Below, in pieces: positions 32,782 through 42,262 of a stretch of DNA of 64,000 nt. The stretch spans positions 1,922,001 through 1,986,000 of the forward strand of contig NZ_CP073343.1 of NCBI RefSeq assembly GCF_024397855.1, written 5' to 3'. How positions within the stretch are numbered: position 1 is the stretch's first letter; each line of letters begins with the position of its first letter. Both the position numbers and the translations under genes were made by a program. The DNA is from Marinomonas rhizomae (GTDB lineage: Bacteria; Pseudomonadota; Gammaproteobacteria; Pseudomonadales; Marinomonadaceae). The notes under the pieces are model-generated. The model did no database searches. It saw nothing but the letters and a program-made list of their open reading frames with translations, and had not been told where the DNA came from.

Positions 32782-34134
32782 CTATATTAGAAAAATAGTA
32801 GCGAGACCAAGGAAGGATAAGAATCCAACCACGTCGGTCACGGTAGTCAAAATTACGCTGCCTGCAAGGGCAGGGTCGATGCCAATTTTTTTCAGCAAAA
32901 TCGGCAGAAGTGTACCAGTGGTGGCTGCAAATAGCAGATTTATTATGATAGCTCCCGCAATGATATAGGCAATCTTGATGTTGTCAAACCAAAGTGCGGT
33001 GAGAGCGGCAATAACGGTTGCCCAAAGTAGGCCGTTAATGAGCCCAACAATAAGTTCTCTGTTGAGTAGCCAACGGGTATTGGTGGAACCAATTTGGTTG
33101 AGTGCGATACCCCGAATGACCAGAGTGAGCACTTGTGATCCGGCAATGCCGCCCATGCTGGCAACAATGGGCATGAGTATGGCGAGTGCGACAACTTGGT
33201 CCAGAGTGTCTTGGAATAAACCTATTACATACGATGCGGTGAAGGCTGTTATTAGGTTTATGCCAAGCCACACTGCACGTCGCTTGGTGGTTTTCATGAT
33301 AGGGGCGAAGGTATCTTCGTCATCATCAAGACCCGCCATGCTTAACATGGAGTGTTCGGCTTCATCACGGATAACGTCAACAACGTCATCGATGGTAATA
33401 CGACCAAGTAACTTTTTTGTTTTTCCATCAATGACGGGGGCAGAAACCAAGTCCATCTTTTCAAAAAGTTGTGCTACTTCACTGGCTTGGGTTTCTGCGT
33501 CAATGACGGTGAATTCTGTTTCCATGATATCGCGCACTGTGGCGTTGATGTCAGAGACTAATAGTGTGGTCAGGGGCAAGGTGCCTAGCAAGCGATCAGA
33601 GCGGCTGACAACAAGTAGACTGTCTGTCATGTCTGGTAGGGAGTTGTGTCTGCGTAAGTAGCGAAACACCAGGTCGACGGTGATATTCGGACGTATGGTG
33701 ATGGTGTCCGTGTTCATCAAGCCGCCGGCAGAATCTTCCGAGTAGCTTAATAGTGCTTCAACTCTTGTTCTGTCTTGCGTCGTCATGGACGCAAGCACTT
33801 CTTTTACTATTTTTTCTGGTAAATGTTGTAGTAAATCGGCAAGGTCATCGCTTTCAAAATGTTCGGATACGGCGATTAATCGCTCTGTATCCATGTTTTT
33901 CATGAATTGTACGCCAATATCTTCGCTCAGATATTGCAGTACTTCGCCTTCATTTTTGGCTTCAATTAGCTCCCAAAGAAGCTTACGTTCTTTGGGAGGG
34001 GAGGACTCTAATAGGCGAGCAACGTCCTGAGCTGGCAAAGCGCCGTTAAGTAAATAACGGATTTGCATGGTGGCACCAGATTCGAGCGATTCGGTGACCG
34101 TTTGCAGGTGGTTAAGCGTGTTTTGCTCTGACAT
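32782..34134 (-). CDS. mgtE: Magnesium transporter MgtE
   Basis: 450 residues from ATG 34134 (AAGGAATCA before it; the frame extends to 34158 without a better site). Cytoplasmic N domain of helical repeats (HFESDDLADLLQHLPEKIVK), two CBS domains (about 130-260), then five membrane segments with GINLITAFTASYVIGLFQDT, the pore motif VALAILMPIVASMGGIAGSQ, and AGSVILTTVTDVVGFLSFLG. A homodimeric Mg channel gated by intracellular Mg. Here it ends the lpt-rpoN-pts block. Confidence 0.92.
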   Translation of the reverse strand: MSEQNTLNHLQTVTESLESGATMQIRYLLNGALPAQDVARLLESSPPKERKLLWELIEAKNEGEVLQYLSEDIGVQFMKNMDTERLIAVSEHFESDDLADLLQHLPEKIVKEVLASMTTQDRTRVEALLSYSEDSAGGLMNTDTITIRPNITVDLVFRYLRRHNSLPDMTDSLLVVSRSDRLLGTLPLTTLLVSDINATVRDIMETEFTVIDAETQASEVAQLFEKMDLVSAPVIDGKTKKLLGRITIDDVVDVIRDEAEHSMLSMAGLDDDEDTFAPIMKTTKRRAVWLGINLITAFTASYVIGLFQDTLDQVVALAILMPIVASMGGIAGSQVLTLVIRGIALNQIGSTNTRWLLNRELIVGLINGLLWATVIAALTALWFDNIKIAYIIAGAIIINLLFAATTGTLLPILLKKIGIDPALAGSVILTTVTDVVGFLSFLGLATIFLI

Positions 34135-34141
34135 TGATTCC

Positions 34142-34411
34142 TTACTCGTCTTCACCAAAACGATTGTTAATTAATTCTATCACCGCTTTAATTGCGTCGT
34201 TTTCATCTTCACCGTTGGTTTTGACACGAATTTCAGTGCCTTTGCCAGCGGCCAGCATCATCATGGCCATAATGCTTTTTCCATCAACATTGCGGCCTTC
34301 TTTTTCTATGGTGATGTCGCAAGAGAAACGAGAGGTTGTTTCAACCAGCTTGCCCGCTGCGCGAGCATGCAAGCCCAGTTTGTTTATGATTGTGACGGAC
34401 TCTTCCTGCAT
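34142..34411 (-). CDS. ptsO: PTS-Ntr phosphocarrier NPr
   Basis: 89 residues. HPr-like, with phospho-accepting His15 in NKLGLHARAAG and the regulatory Ser site in GKSIMAMMMLAAG. It carries phosphate from EI-Ntr to PtsN in the nitrogen-linked PTS. 9 nt downstream of ptsN and 7 nt upstream of mgtE's start. In E. coli rapZ lies between ptsN and ptsO; it is absent here. Confidence 0.92.
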   Translation of the reverse strand: MQEESVTIINKLGLHARAAGKLVETTSRFSCDITIEKEGRNVDGKSIMAMMMLAAGKGTEIRVKTNGEDENDAIKAVIELINNRFGEDE

Positions 34412-34420
34412 GCTTATTTC

Positions 34421-34870
34421 CTATATTAATGAGTCAAATATATTGAATAGTTCTTCGCTGCTTTGTGCCGCACGTAATTTATCCAGTGATTCTGGAGATT
34501 GTGCTAACTCAGCGATTTGAGCCAATGTAGAAAGGTGTTGATCGCATTCTTGAGGTGGCACAATCAGCGCAAATATTAGGTCGACCGCTCGTTTATCGAT
34601 AGAGTCAAAATCAATTGGAGTTTGCAGTGACATGACAACGATAGCTGTGTGGTTTGCCGACTCTAGACGACAATGCGGAATAGCAATGCCATTACCAATG
34701 CCTGTACTGCCTAGTTTTTCTCGGCCAAGTAGTGCGTCATAGATTTCTTCGTTGTTGCAATGAAGGCGGTTGGAAGCGACTTCAGCAAGGCTCTCAAGGA
34801 CGCGTTTCTTACTAACAATGTCTTGTTTTGCGAGAACAAGTTCTGCTTTTAATAATGATTTCAAGGACAT
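34421..34870 (-). CDS. ptsN: PTS-Ntr enzyme IIA (EIIA-Ntr)
   Basis: 149 residues. Phosphorylated at His66 within GIAIPHCRLE. It begins MSLKSLLKAELVLAKQDIVS and ends IFDSLI. Its phosphorylation state links nitrogen status to potassium transport and other targets. 17 nt downstream of rpoN, where hpf normally lies in E. coli. No hpf gene is found here. Confidence 0.93.
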   Translation of the reverse strand: MSLKSLLKAELVLAKQDIVSKKRVLESLAEVASNRLHCNNEEIYDALLGREKLGSTGIGNGIAIPHCRLESANHTAIVVMSLQTPIDFDSIDKRAVDLIFALIVPPQECDQHLSTLAQIAELAQSPESLDKLRAAQSSEELFNIFDSLI

Positions 34871-34887
34871 GATAAAATGGTATCCGT

Positions 34888-36357
34888 TTAGATCAGTCGT
34901 TTTCGTTCATTGGAAGGAGGGATGTTCATCGCCTCTCGATATTTGGCTACAGTACGTCGCGCAACCTGTATGCCTTGGTCTGCTAAAATAGCCGCTAGCT
35001 TGTTATCACTTAATGGCTTTTTCGCTGGTTCATCTGACACAAGCTTCTTAATCATAGCTCGTATTGCGGTAGAAGAACATTCTCCTCCAGAGGCGGTATT
35101 CACGTGGCTGGAGAAAAAATATTTAAGCTCAAAAATACCTTTTGGTGTGTGCATGTATTTTTGCGTCGTCACCCGTGAAATGGTTGACTCATGCATACCC
35201 ACTTCTTCTGCAACATCATGAAGCACCATGGGTTTCATGGCTTCTTCACCGAGTTCGAAGAAATCAATTTGTCGACTTACAATGCAGCTGGCCACTTTCA
35301 ATAATGTTTCGTTGCGGCTCTGCAAGCTCTTCATGAACCATTTTGCTTCTTGAAGAGAGGTTTTGATGTAAGTGGCGTCTTCTGTAGTTGCCGCTGTGCT
35401 CGCCATCGCAGAATAGGTTTCATTGATTTTGATTGGCGGTAGGGCGTCGTTGTTTAGCTCAACTTGCCATACACCATGACGCTTTTTCACTGAAACATCA
35501 GGAATGACGTAATCTGTATCATCTGCGTCGATCACTGAACCTGGGCGCGGGTTAAGCTGTTGAATCAAGTTGACGACTTCTTTTAGCGCTTCGTCTTTTA
35601 GTTTCGTTTTGCGGCTCAGTTGTGCGAAATCTCGATTACCTAATAGTGGTAGGTAATGGTCAATAAGGTTGTATGTGCTTTTATAAAGCGGATGACTCTG
35701 GAAGGCTTCTAATTGTACTAGAAGGCAGTCGCGTAGGTCGATTGAGCATACGCCAACAGGGTCGAAGCGTTGCAGTCTATGTTGCACAGCAATGACTTCT
35801 TCTATTTCTAGGTCTTCTAATTCGATGCCAAGGGACTCACAAATGTCATCGGTAGAAATGCTTAAGTAGCCATCAGGTTGAACGCATTCAATAATGGCAT
35901 AAGCAATTTCAATGTCACGGTCTGACATGTGAGTTAAGTTCAATTGCCAAATTAGATGGTCTTGGATACTTTCAGCTGGAGCGTTGCGACTTTCGAAGTC
36001 TCCGTCACCTTCATAACTATTGTGATCACTGACAGCGGCAGAACTTTGATAGGTGTCATCCCAGTTACTATCGATAGATAGTTCTTCGGGGATGCTTTCA
36101 GTCCACTCTGATTCAACGCGTGCTTCTTCGTTGTTATCGACGGTTGTCTCAGGGGCACTTTTGGATTCTATGCTGGCTGGTATTTCGTTATGCAGTTGTT
36201 CGTCGTCGTCTAGCTCAAGCAGCGGGTTAGATTCAAGGAATTCGTGTATTTCTTGTTTTAAATCCAACGTAGAAAGCTGCAGCAAGCGAATAGCCTGTTG
36301 CAGTTGAGGCGTCATTGTCAGCTGTTGGCCGAGCTTTAATTGTAAAGACTGCTTCAT
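34888..36357 (-). CDS. rpoN: RNA polymerase sigma-54 factor
   Basis: 489 residues. Region I, rich in Gln/Leu, begins MKQSLQLKLGQQLTMTPQLQ. An acidic region II follows (about 50-130). Then come the core-binding domain, the helix-turn-helix (VGMHESTISRVTTQKYMHTP) and the RpoN box ARRTVAKYREAM, which reads the -24 element. It needs AAA+ activators for promoter opening. Follows lptB at 78 nt. Confidence 0.95.
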   Translation of the reverse strand: MKQSLQLKLGQQLTMTPQLQQAIRLLQLSTLDLKQEIHEFLESNPLLELDDDEQLHNEIPASIESKSAPETTVDNNEEARVESEWTESIPEELSIDSNWDDTYQSSAAVSDHNSYEGDGDFESRNAPAESIQDHLIWQLNLTHMSDRDIEIAYAIIECVQPDGYLSISTDDICESLGIELEDLEIEEVIAVQHRLQRFDPVGVCSIDLRDCLLVQLEAFQSHPLYKSTYNLIDHYLPLLGNRDFAQLSRKTKLKDEALKEVVNLIQQLNPRPGSVIDADDTDYVIPDVSVKKRHGVWQVELNNDALPPIKINETYSAMASTAATTEDATYIKTSLQEAKWFMKSLQSRNETLLKVASCIVSRQIDFFELGEEAMKPMVLHDVAEEVGMHESTISRVTTQKYMHTPKGIFELKYFFSSHVNTASGGECSSTAIRAMIKKLVSDEPAKKPLSDNKLAAILADQGIQVARRTVAKYREAMNIPPSNERKRLI

Positions 36358-36435
36358 AGAGCAACTCTTTCTTCTAATTGAATGAATTGGAATGAGTTGT
36401 GCATACTACTCCCTTTCTACAGCAATGATAAGGGG

Positions 36436-37161
36436 TTACAGACGGAAGTCGTCACCTAAATAGACCTTTTTGACTTGTTCATTGTTAATGACGGTATTGG
36501 CGTCACCGGATGCAATAATGTAACCATTGCCAACAATGTAAGCTTTGTCACAGATGTCTAGAGTCTCTCTGACATTATGGTCGGTAATTAGAACGCCGAT
36601 TCCACTCTCTTGGAGGTGTTTAATAATGTGCTTTATATCTCCGACCGAAATCGGGTCTACGCCAGCAAAGGGTTCATCAAGTAAGATGAATTTTGGGTTC
36701 ATCGCAACGGCTCTGGCTATTTCTACTCTGCGTCTTTCTCCGCCTGATAATGCCATGCCTAGGTTGGTGCGAATATGAGTAATGTGAAACTCTTCAAGAA
36801 GTTCTTCCAGTCGCTCATTTTGTTGTGTTTTTGTTAGTTCTTTGCGTGTTTCTAAGATGGCTAGAATGTTGTCTTCAACGGTCATCTTACGAAAAATTGA
36901 TGCTTCTTGTGGAAGGTAGCCGATGCCTTTTTGCGCACGTGTATGCATAGCATCGCCAGTCACATCGACACCGTCAATAAAAACGCCACCCGCATCATTT
37001 GTCACCATGCCTACGATCATATAAAAACATGTTGTTTTGCCTGCGCCATTTGGGCCTAGTAACCCAACAGCTTCGCCAGATTCAACCGAGATAGATACAT
37101 CCTTTACGACTTGGCGTTTTTTGTAGCTTTTTGCAAGGTGTTTTGCTTCTAATAGTGCCAT
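36436..37161 (-). CDS. lptB: LPS export ABC transporter ATPase LptB
   Basis: A 241-residue ATPase of LptB2FG that drives LPS from the inner membrane to the outer surface. Walker [14 protein letters not shown] (35-47), signature [14 protein letters not shown], Walker [14 protein letters not shown], His in [10 protein letters not shown]. The start at 37161 abuts the lptA stop, so lptC-lptA-lptB form one transcription unit. Confidence 0.95.
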   Translation of the reverse strand: MALLEAKHLAKSYKKRQVVKDVSISVESGEAVGLLGPNGAGKTTCFYMIVGMVTNDAGGVFIDGVDVTGDAMHTRAQKGIGYLPQEASIFRKMTVEDNILAILETRKELTKTQQNERLEELLEEFHITHIRTNLGMALSGGERRRVEIARAVAMNPKFILLDEPFAGVDPISVGDIKHIIKHLQESGIGVLITDHNVRETLDICDKAYIVGNGYIIASGDANTVINNEQVKKVYLGDDFRL

Positions 37162-37689
37162 CTATTTTTTCGTCTCAGGTGCTGGTTCGTTTTGTGGCGC
37201 TTGTGGTTGTAGTGTCATTGATACGCGCCCTGAATCTTTTTTCTCGGCACTGAAGGTGCCATCTTGGATCATATAGAGTATGTAGTCTGCCGTGATGGAG
37301 TTTTGCATTCGACTTAGGTAGCCATTCCCCATGATTTCTAGCTTTGATTCGCTGGTTAAATAACGAATTTCATTGCCTTTACTGATGACAATGTTCCCGC
37401 TCCAATCTACTTGCTGACTGAATTTTGCTGGACTGCCACTCGCTTCTAGGCTGTTGAATTTTCGTGTTTGAGGGTCTGTCGATACTTTAAGGTATTGTGC
37501 TTGTATCTCAATAGAGCCTTGTTTGACGAAAACGTTGCCTTTGTAAATTGCTTCACCCGAATTTTGATCGAATGACGCTTCGTTGGCTTGTATTTCTAAT
37601 GGCTTATTAAGGTCATCAGGTAGGGCATATGCGTATTGGCCAATAAGGGCTGAAGTGAGCAACGCACCGATGTTAATGAATTGTTTCAT
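37162..37689 (-). CDS. lptA: LPS periplasmic bridge protein LptA
   Basis: 175 residues with a signal peptide (INIGALLTSALIGQYAYALP) and the OstA/LptA beta-jellyroll core (IQANEASFDQNSGEAIYKGN, GSIEIQAQYLKV). It polymerises into the bridge that carries LPS from LptC to LptD. Overlaps the lptC 3' end by 17 nt. Confidence 0.9.
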   Translation of the reverse strand: MKQFINIGALLTSALIGQYAYALPDDLNKPLEIQANEASFDQNSGEAIYKGNVFVKQGSIEIQAQYLKVSTDPQTRKFNSLEASGSPAKFSQQVDWSGNIVISKGNEIRYLTSESKLEIMGNGYLSRMQNSITADYILYMIQDGTFSAEKKDSGRVSMTLQPQAPQNEPAPETKK

Positions 37690-38251
37690 ATTTTCCTCGT
37701 ACAGACCCTGTCATCACGACTTCTTCTGAATTTATATAGGTTGTGATTTCGCCAGCAGAGGTCTCTCCTTGTGTGGAGATGAGTGTCGCATTTCCATAGC
37801 TGGTTAATGATTTGTCATTGTCTAAGTAATGTATGTTATCTGCACTGAGCTTTATATCTTCCGACTGGAGGTATTTTTTAGTCGCTCTAGCATTTTCTGT
37901 TAATAGAATATCATTACTTCCATCTTCAATAACCCCTTTATCTGCTTTTGCGTTCCAATGACCTGATTTTGAGTAGCGTTCGACACTAGGGGTTTCTAAA
38001 AGTGTTCTGGATTTTGCAATGTAATGAAGGGTTTGTTCAGCATCCAGTGTTTCAATAAGTGTTCCGTCATTATCAAACTCTTTTACTTTGACCTTGGTGA
38101 TGAAATAGTCAGGTGAGCTACTGAGTGAATCGGTTTCCACTAAGTATGCTTTTGGCGCTGTTCCATACCAGCCTATTACGGCGGCTATTAAAATAGCGGC
38201 CCCAATGATTAGTAGGCTTTTAGGTTGCGTGAGTTTCTTAAGGGAAAGCAT
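37673..38251 (-). CDS. lptC: LPS export protein LptC
   Basis: 192 residues from ATG 38251 (MLSLKKLTQPKSLLIIGAAI), which overlaps the stop of the upstream antiporter gene (TAATG). The longer frame to 38323 would sit inside that gene. Single N-terminal anchor (SLLIIGAAILIAAVIGWYG) followed by the LptC jellyroll (YFITKVKVKEFDNDG, NILLTENARATKKY-type strands). Takes LPS from LptB2FG and hands it to LptA. Confidence 0.88.
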   Translation of the reverse strand: MLSLKKLTQPKSLLIIGAAILIAAVIGWYGTAPKAYLVETDSLSSSPDYFITKVKVKEFDNDGTLIETLDAEQTLHYIAKSRTLLETPSVERYSKSGHWNAKADKGVIEDGSNDILLTENARATKKYLQSEDIKLSADNIHYLDNDKSLTSYGNATLISTQGETSAGEITTYINSEEVVMTGSVRGKYETIH

Positions 38252-39231
38252 TAAATCGAACCACTTGTACTGACAATAAATAAGTAAAGACCATAAGAGG
38301 CTATAAGTGGAATACCAACCCATCGTGGGATGCTGTTACCTGTTGTTTTCTTAAAGATGAAGATAGCCAAGGCGAGCGCAGCTGTTAGGCCTAATACCCA
38401 AGGGAAATCTCTGTGTATAACGCTTTGATCTACCAGTCCTGGTGCAATAAGAGCAGGTAGCGGTAATACTGTGGCCAAATTGAAGATGTTTGACCCCAAA
38501 ATGTTACCAATTGCTATGTCATGATGGCCTTTTCTTACACTGCTTACTGATGCGGCCAGTTCAGGTAAGCTGGTGCCCACAGCAACAATCGTAAGGCCTA
38601 TTACCAGCTCGCTGACACCAAGTGCTGTCGCAATACCAATTGCTCCCCATACCAGCAACTTAGAGCTTCCTATTAATACAGTGAGTCCGATTAGCGCAAT
38701 AATCAGAGATTTCGTGACTGAGGTGCCATCGTCTTCAGGTAGGCCTTCTTTTAAATCTTTTTCTAAGTCTTTACTGCCTCTTAACAATATTGTCAGGATA
38801 ATAATAAAGGCAGCAATTAGTATCACACCATCCCATACGCTAAGTGTCTGATCAAATAGCAAAAAGCCTGCTAAAAGTGTGATACCTAATACAAGAGGGA
38901 CTTCTTTGGTAGATAAGCCAGAGGCTATTGGAATAGCCGAAAAAAGCAATGTGATACCAAAGACAAGGGCGATGTTGGCAATGTTAGAGCCAAGTACGTT
39001 ACCCACGGCAATTTCAGGGGCATTATCAAGTGCTGCTATGGCTGAAACGACCATTTCTGGTGCGGACGTGCCAAAGGCAACCAGCGTTATCCCTATGATC
39101 ATAGGGTTTACGTTGAGTTTTTCTGCCACAAGGGCAGAGTGCTCGATGAATTTGTCGGAGCTCATAACCAGTAAAACTAGCCCTACAATTAGGGCGATAG
39201 AAAACAATAGCATGGTATTGATATTACTCAT
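38251..39231 (-). CDS. yrbG: Calcium/sodium antiporter family protein (YrbG-like)
   Basis: About 326 residues with ten membrane segments in two inverted repeats, each with the CaCA alpha motif: VAFGTSAPEMVVSA with GNVLGSNIANIALV, and VAVGTSLPELAASV with GNILGSNIFNLATV. Likely exchanges Ca or other cations for Na or H at the inner membrane. Start uncertain: ATG 39231 (MSNINTMLL) is chosen over ATG 39249; neither has a clear ribosome site. In E. coli kdsD and kdsC separate yrbG from lptC; here yrbG is fused in transcription directly to lptC. Confidence 0.85.
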   Translation of the reverse strand: MSNINTMLLFSIALIVGLVLLVMSSDKFIEHSALVAEKLNVNPMIIGITLVAFGTSAPEMVVSAIAALDNAPEIAVGNVLGSNIANIALVFGITLLFSAIPIASGLSTKEVPLVLGITLLAGFLLFDQTLSVWDGVILIAAFIIILTILLRGSKDLEKDLKEGLPEDDGTSVTKSLIIALIGLTVLIGSSKLLVWGAIGIATALGVSELVIGLTIVAVGTSLPELAASVSSVRKGHHDIAIGNILGSNIFNLATVLPLPALIAPGLVDQSVIHRDFPWVLGLTAALALAIFIFKKTTGNSIPRWVGIPLIASYGLYLFIVSTSGSI

Positions 39232-39376
39232 TGATACAGGAGGTACCATTTAATGAGGTTTGACGTTTAAATTCAAGGCTTGATCTTACAAACAAAGTGT
39301 ATTTGGCCGCTCTGTGATTTTATTTATCTAGGGGCGATGGTAGTATCGGTCGATATTCGATAGGGATTAAAAAGGT

Positions 39377-40177
39377 GTGTCAGTGGTAGATGCTTATATA
39401 ACAGTCCAAGACGTTAGTTTTTTTAGGGGAGGGCGGGCAATTTACGAAAATGTATCCCTCACCATTCCTCGAGGTAAAATTACGGCAGTAATGGGGCCTA
39501 GTGGAACAGGTAAAACAACCTTGCTGCGTTTGATTGCCGCACAACTTGCACCTAATTCAGGCACTATTTTAGTTGATGGACAGGATGTTCACGCTTTATC
39601 ACGGTCTGAACTTTATAGAGTGCGGAAAAAAATGGGGATGCTTTTTCAGAGTGGCGCTTTGTTTAGTGATATGTCTGTTGCTGAGAATATTGCTTTTCCC
39701 ATGGAGGAACATACTAAGTTAGATGCTAAGGCAATAGCGGACATTGTTGCAAAGAAACTTCACAGTGTTGGTTTGCGGGGAGCCGCTAGTTTAATGCCAT
39801 CTGAGTTATCGGGCGGTATGGCGAGACGTGTTGCATTGGCTAGGGCTATTGCTTTAGATCCTGAACTTGTCATGTACGATGAGCCTTTTACTGGGCAAGA
39901 TCCTATTTCTAAAGGGGTGCTTGTGAAGCTAATACGTCAGCTGAATGATTCAGCAAATATGACGTCTGTGCTTGTCTCTCATGATGTTGAAGAATCACTT
40001 TCTATTGCTGATCACGTTTGTATTTTGGCTGGTGGGCGAGTTATTGCTGAAGGTTCTGCTGATGAAATCCGGGCTTCAAATGATCCTGAAGTGAAGCAGT
40101 TTCTAAACGGTGAGCCTGATGGGCCAGTTCCTTTCCATTATCCAGAAGAAGATATCTCCGCTAAGGTGGCACTATGA
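39377..40177 (+). CDS. mlaF: Mla phospholipid transport ATPase MlaF
   Basis: 266 residues from GTG 39377. Walker [14 protein letters not shown], signature [20 protein letters not shown], Walker [14 protein letters not shown], His switch [10 protein letters not shown]. Powers the MlaFEDB complex, which moves phospholipids between the inner membrane and MlaC. Overlaps mlaE by 4 nt (ATGA). Confidence 0.94.
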   Translation: MSVVDAYITVQDVSFFRGGRAIYENVSLTIPRGKITAVMGPSGTGKTTLLRLIAAQLAPNSGTILVDGQDVHALSRSELYRVRKKMGMLFQSGALFSDMSVAENIAFPMEEHTKLDAKAIADIVAKKLHSVGLRGAASLMPSELSGGMARRVALARAIALDPELVMYDEPFTGQDPISKGVLVKLIRQLNDSANMTSVLVSHDVEESLSIADHVCILAGGRVIAEGSADEIRASNDPEVKQFLNGEPDGPVPFHYPEEDISAKVAL

Positions 40178-40956
40178 AAGCTATTGGGTTGTTAGGGGCG
40201 TCCTTGTTGGATTGGCTTGAGGCTGTTGGGCGAGCTGGGATCTTTTTGGTGCAAAGCATATTTAGATTGCCTGTGCGCTTTAAAGAGTCTGTGAATTTGC
40301 TGGTGAAACAGCTTTATTCTGTTGGGGTATTGTCACTCGTAATTATCATTGTTTCGGGTGCATTTATTGGTATGGTGCTGTCGCTGCAAGGTTACAGTAT
40401 TTTGGCTAAATTTGGGTCTGAAGAGGCGGTGGGGCAATTACTGGCGCTTTCGCTGTTGAGAGAGTTGTCACCCGTTGTCACGGCGCTGCTTTTTGCTGGA
40501 CGCGCAGGTTCGTCGTTGACGGCTGAAATAGGCTTGATGAAGGCGACCGAGCAATTGTCTAGTTTTGAGATGATGGGTGTTGATCCGCTAAGACGAGTCA
40601 TTGCGCCTCGTTTCATTGCTGGCGTCATTTGTCTGCCGATCTTAAGTCTAATTTTTTCTGCTTCGGGGATTCTTGGTGGACATCTTGTATCGGTCGAATG
40701 GTTGGGTGTTTATGATGGCGCATTTTGGTCATCCATGCAGCAGTCTGTGTATTTCGATACCGATATCGTTAATGGTTTGATTAAGGCGTTGTGTTTTTCA
40801 GTGGTTGTAACTTGGATTGCCGTTTATCAAGGCTATGAATGTGTTCCCACTTCTGAAGGAATCGGTAAAGCAACCACTCGTACGGTGGTGCTGGGTTCAT
40901 TGGCTATTTTGGCTTTAGATTTTGTATTAACCGCTGCTATGTTTGGGGATTTTTAG
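40174..40956 (+). CDS. mlaE: Mla transport permease MlaE
   Basis: 260 residues. Membrane protein of the MlaE/YrbE permease family with five or six membrane segments and the conserved [20 protein letters not shown] and [23 protein letters not shown] 40174 overlaps the mlaF stop. Forms the inner-membrane core with MlaF and MlaD. Confidence 0.94.
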   Translation: MKAIGLLGASLLDWLEAVGRAGIFLVQSIFRLPVRFKESVNLLVKQLYSVGVLSLVIIIVSGAFIGMVLSLQGYSILAKFGSEEAVGQLLALSLLRELSPVVTALLFAGRAGSSLTAEIGLMKATEQLSSFEMMGVDPLRRVIAPRFIAGVICLPILSLIFSASGILGGHLVSVEWLGVYDGAFWSSMQQSVYFDTDIVNGLIKALCFSVVVTWIAVYQGYECVPTSEGIGKATTRTVVLGSLAILALDFVLTAAMFGDF

Positions 40957-40957
40957 G

Positions 40958-41422
40958 ATGAGAAGTAAACGTTCAGAATTATTGGTCGGATGTTTTATCG
41001 TGTTGGGCGTCGCTGCTCTTGTTTATTTGGCTGTACAGGTGAGTGGGCTGGCTTTTTCTAGCAAAAAGGATACTTATCAAGTCGTAGCTAGGTTTGATGA
41101 TATTGCAGGTCTAACAAGTCGAGCTAAGGTTTCTATTGCGGGTGTGGCTGTGGGTAATGTTGAATCCATCACCTTTGATAAAGAGCTGTATATGGCTTTA
41201 GTAACAATGAATATTGATTCAGATGTTAATAATATTCCTACTGATAGCTCTATTGCGGTTTTAACTAGTGGTCTATTGGGTGAAAAATACTTAGGTATTT
41301 CTATTGGTGCCGATGATGAGGTGCTGAAAAATGGTAGCGAAATTTACGATACTCAGTCTGCTTTGGTTTTAGAGACTTTGATCAGTCAGTTTTTGTTTAA
41401 ATCTGGCGATTCGGAGAAGTAG
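40958..41422 (+). CDS. mlaD: Mla substrate-binding ring protein MlaD
   Basis: 154 residues. One N-terminal membrane segment (ELLVGCFIVLGVAALVYLAV) and one MCE domain (about 35-120, GLTSRAKVSIAGVAVGNVES) that makes the hexameric ring. ATG 40958 lies 1 nt after the mlaE stop. The frame's upstream ATG 40943 lies within mlaE and is unlikely. Confidence 0.93.
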   Translation: MRSKRSELLVGCFIVLGVAALVYLAVQVSGLAFSSKKDTYQVVARFDDIAGLTSRAKVSIAGVAVGNVESITFDKELYMALVTMNIDSDVNNIPTDSSIAVLTSGLLGEKYLGISIGADDEVLKNGSEIYDTQSALVLETLISQFLFKSGDSEK

Positions 41423-41424
41423 TT

Positions 41425-42042
41425 ATGACTAAGATTTTATCTGGTGTTTTTTTTGTTTTTGCTTTACTCGGTTCAAGTTTAACTTGGTCAAATGAGGAAG
41501 GGGCAAGAGATACTGTTGTTAAAGTGGTAGAGGCTTTTCGTAATGATATTGTTGCGGATAAAGCGGTGCTGGCTAAAGATCCTGCTCTATTAGAAGAGCG
41601 AGTTAACAGTATTTTGACTGGTGTGGTTGATTTTGATGATTTTTCCAAAAAAGTAATGGGGAAATATTATCGAAGAGCGTCGCCTGAACAACGTGCTCGT
41701 TTTGCCAACGTTACTAAGGATACACTGTTAAAAACTTACGGTACGTCTTTGCTAGAGCTTGATGCTGATCGCATTAATGTCTTACCTCTAGGTCCTCAGG
41801 GAAGGGGGAGAGAAACAAAAGTTGATGTGGATTTCCAAATGGAAGCAGGTGGGATGTTAAATATCAGTTTTTATATGGAAGAAACCAAGGCTGGTAATTG
41901 GATGTTGAGCAATGTGGTGATTAATAATATCAACTTTGGCTTAACTTTCCGTAAGCAATTTGGCGTCATGATGCAGCAAAACAAAAATGACATAGAGTTG
42001 GCGATTTCTGCTTGGCGAGAGTCTTTGGCTAAGAAGTCTTAA
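41425..42042 (+). CDS. mlaC: Mla periplasmic phospholipid carrier MlaC
   Basis: 205 residues. Signal peptide (ILSGVFFVFALLGSSLTWSN) and Tol_Tol_Ttg2 domain with RRASPEQRARFANVTKDTLL, TYGTSLLELDADRINV, NWMLSNVVINNINFGLTF. Ferries phospholipids between MlaA and MlaFEDB. Begins 2 nt after mlaD. A strong terminator follows, in place of the expected mlaB. Confidence 0.93.
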   Translation: MTKILSGVFFVFALLGSSLTWSNEEGARDTVVKVVEAFRNDIVADKAVLAKDPALLEERVNSILTGVVDFDDFSKKVMGKYYRRASPEQRARFANVTKDTLLKTYGTSLLELDADRINVLPLGPQGRGRETKVDVDFQMEAGGMLNISFYMEETKAGNWMLSNVVINNINFGLTFRKQFGVMMQQNKNDIELAISAWRESLAKKS

Positions 42043-42071
42043 CTGAGTAAGATCTGTATTTTGTGAATAAT

Positions 42072-42107
42072 AAAATCCGAACTCATTTTATGAGTTCGGA
42101 TTTTTTA
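42072..42107 (+). terminator. Terminator after mlaC
   Basis: AAAATCCGAACTCA (42072-42085), loop TTTTA, TGAGTTCGGATTTT (42091-42104), then more T. A 14-bp perfect stem, able to work both ways. It ends the mla operon 29 nt after mlaC, where mlaB would normally follow. Confidence 0.85.
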
Positions 42108-42262
42108 TTTTTGGTAGTGAGTGGTAGTGAGTATTGTCAGTCTTGAATAAAATCTTGGAAAACAAGTGGTTTTTTATTCAGAGTTGGGCTTAGAGGTGTT
42201 AAGTAGTTGGCTGTACTCATGTAGAATAAAGCAATCAAGAATTTTTATCTTTTGGAGCGACT

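Noticed and set aside
32489..33661. Long plus-strand ORFs opposite darP and mgtE
   Set aside because: Antisense shadows with low-complexity Ser/Ala composition. The minus-strand genes are unmistakable.
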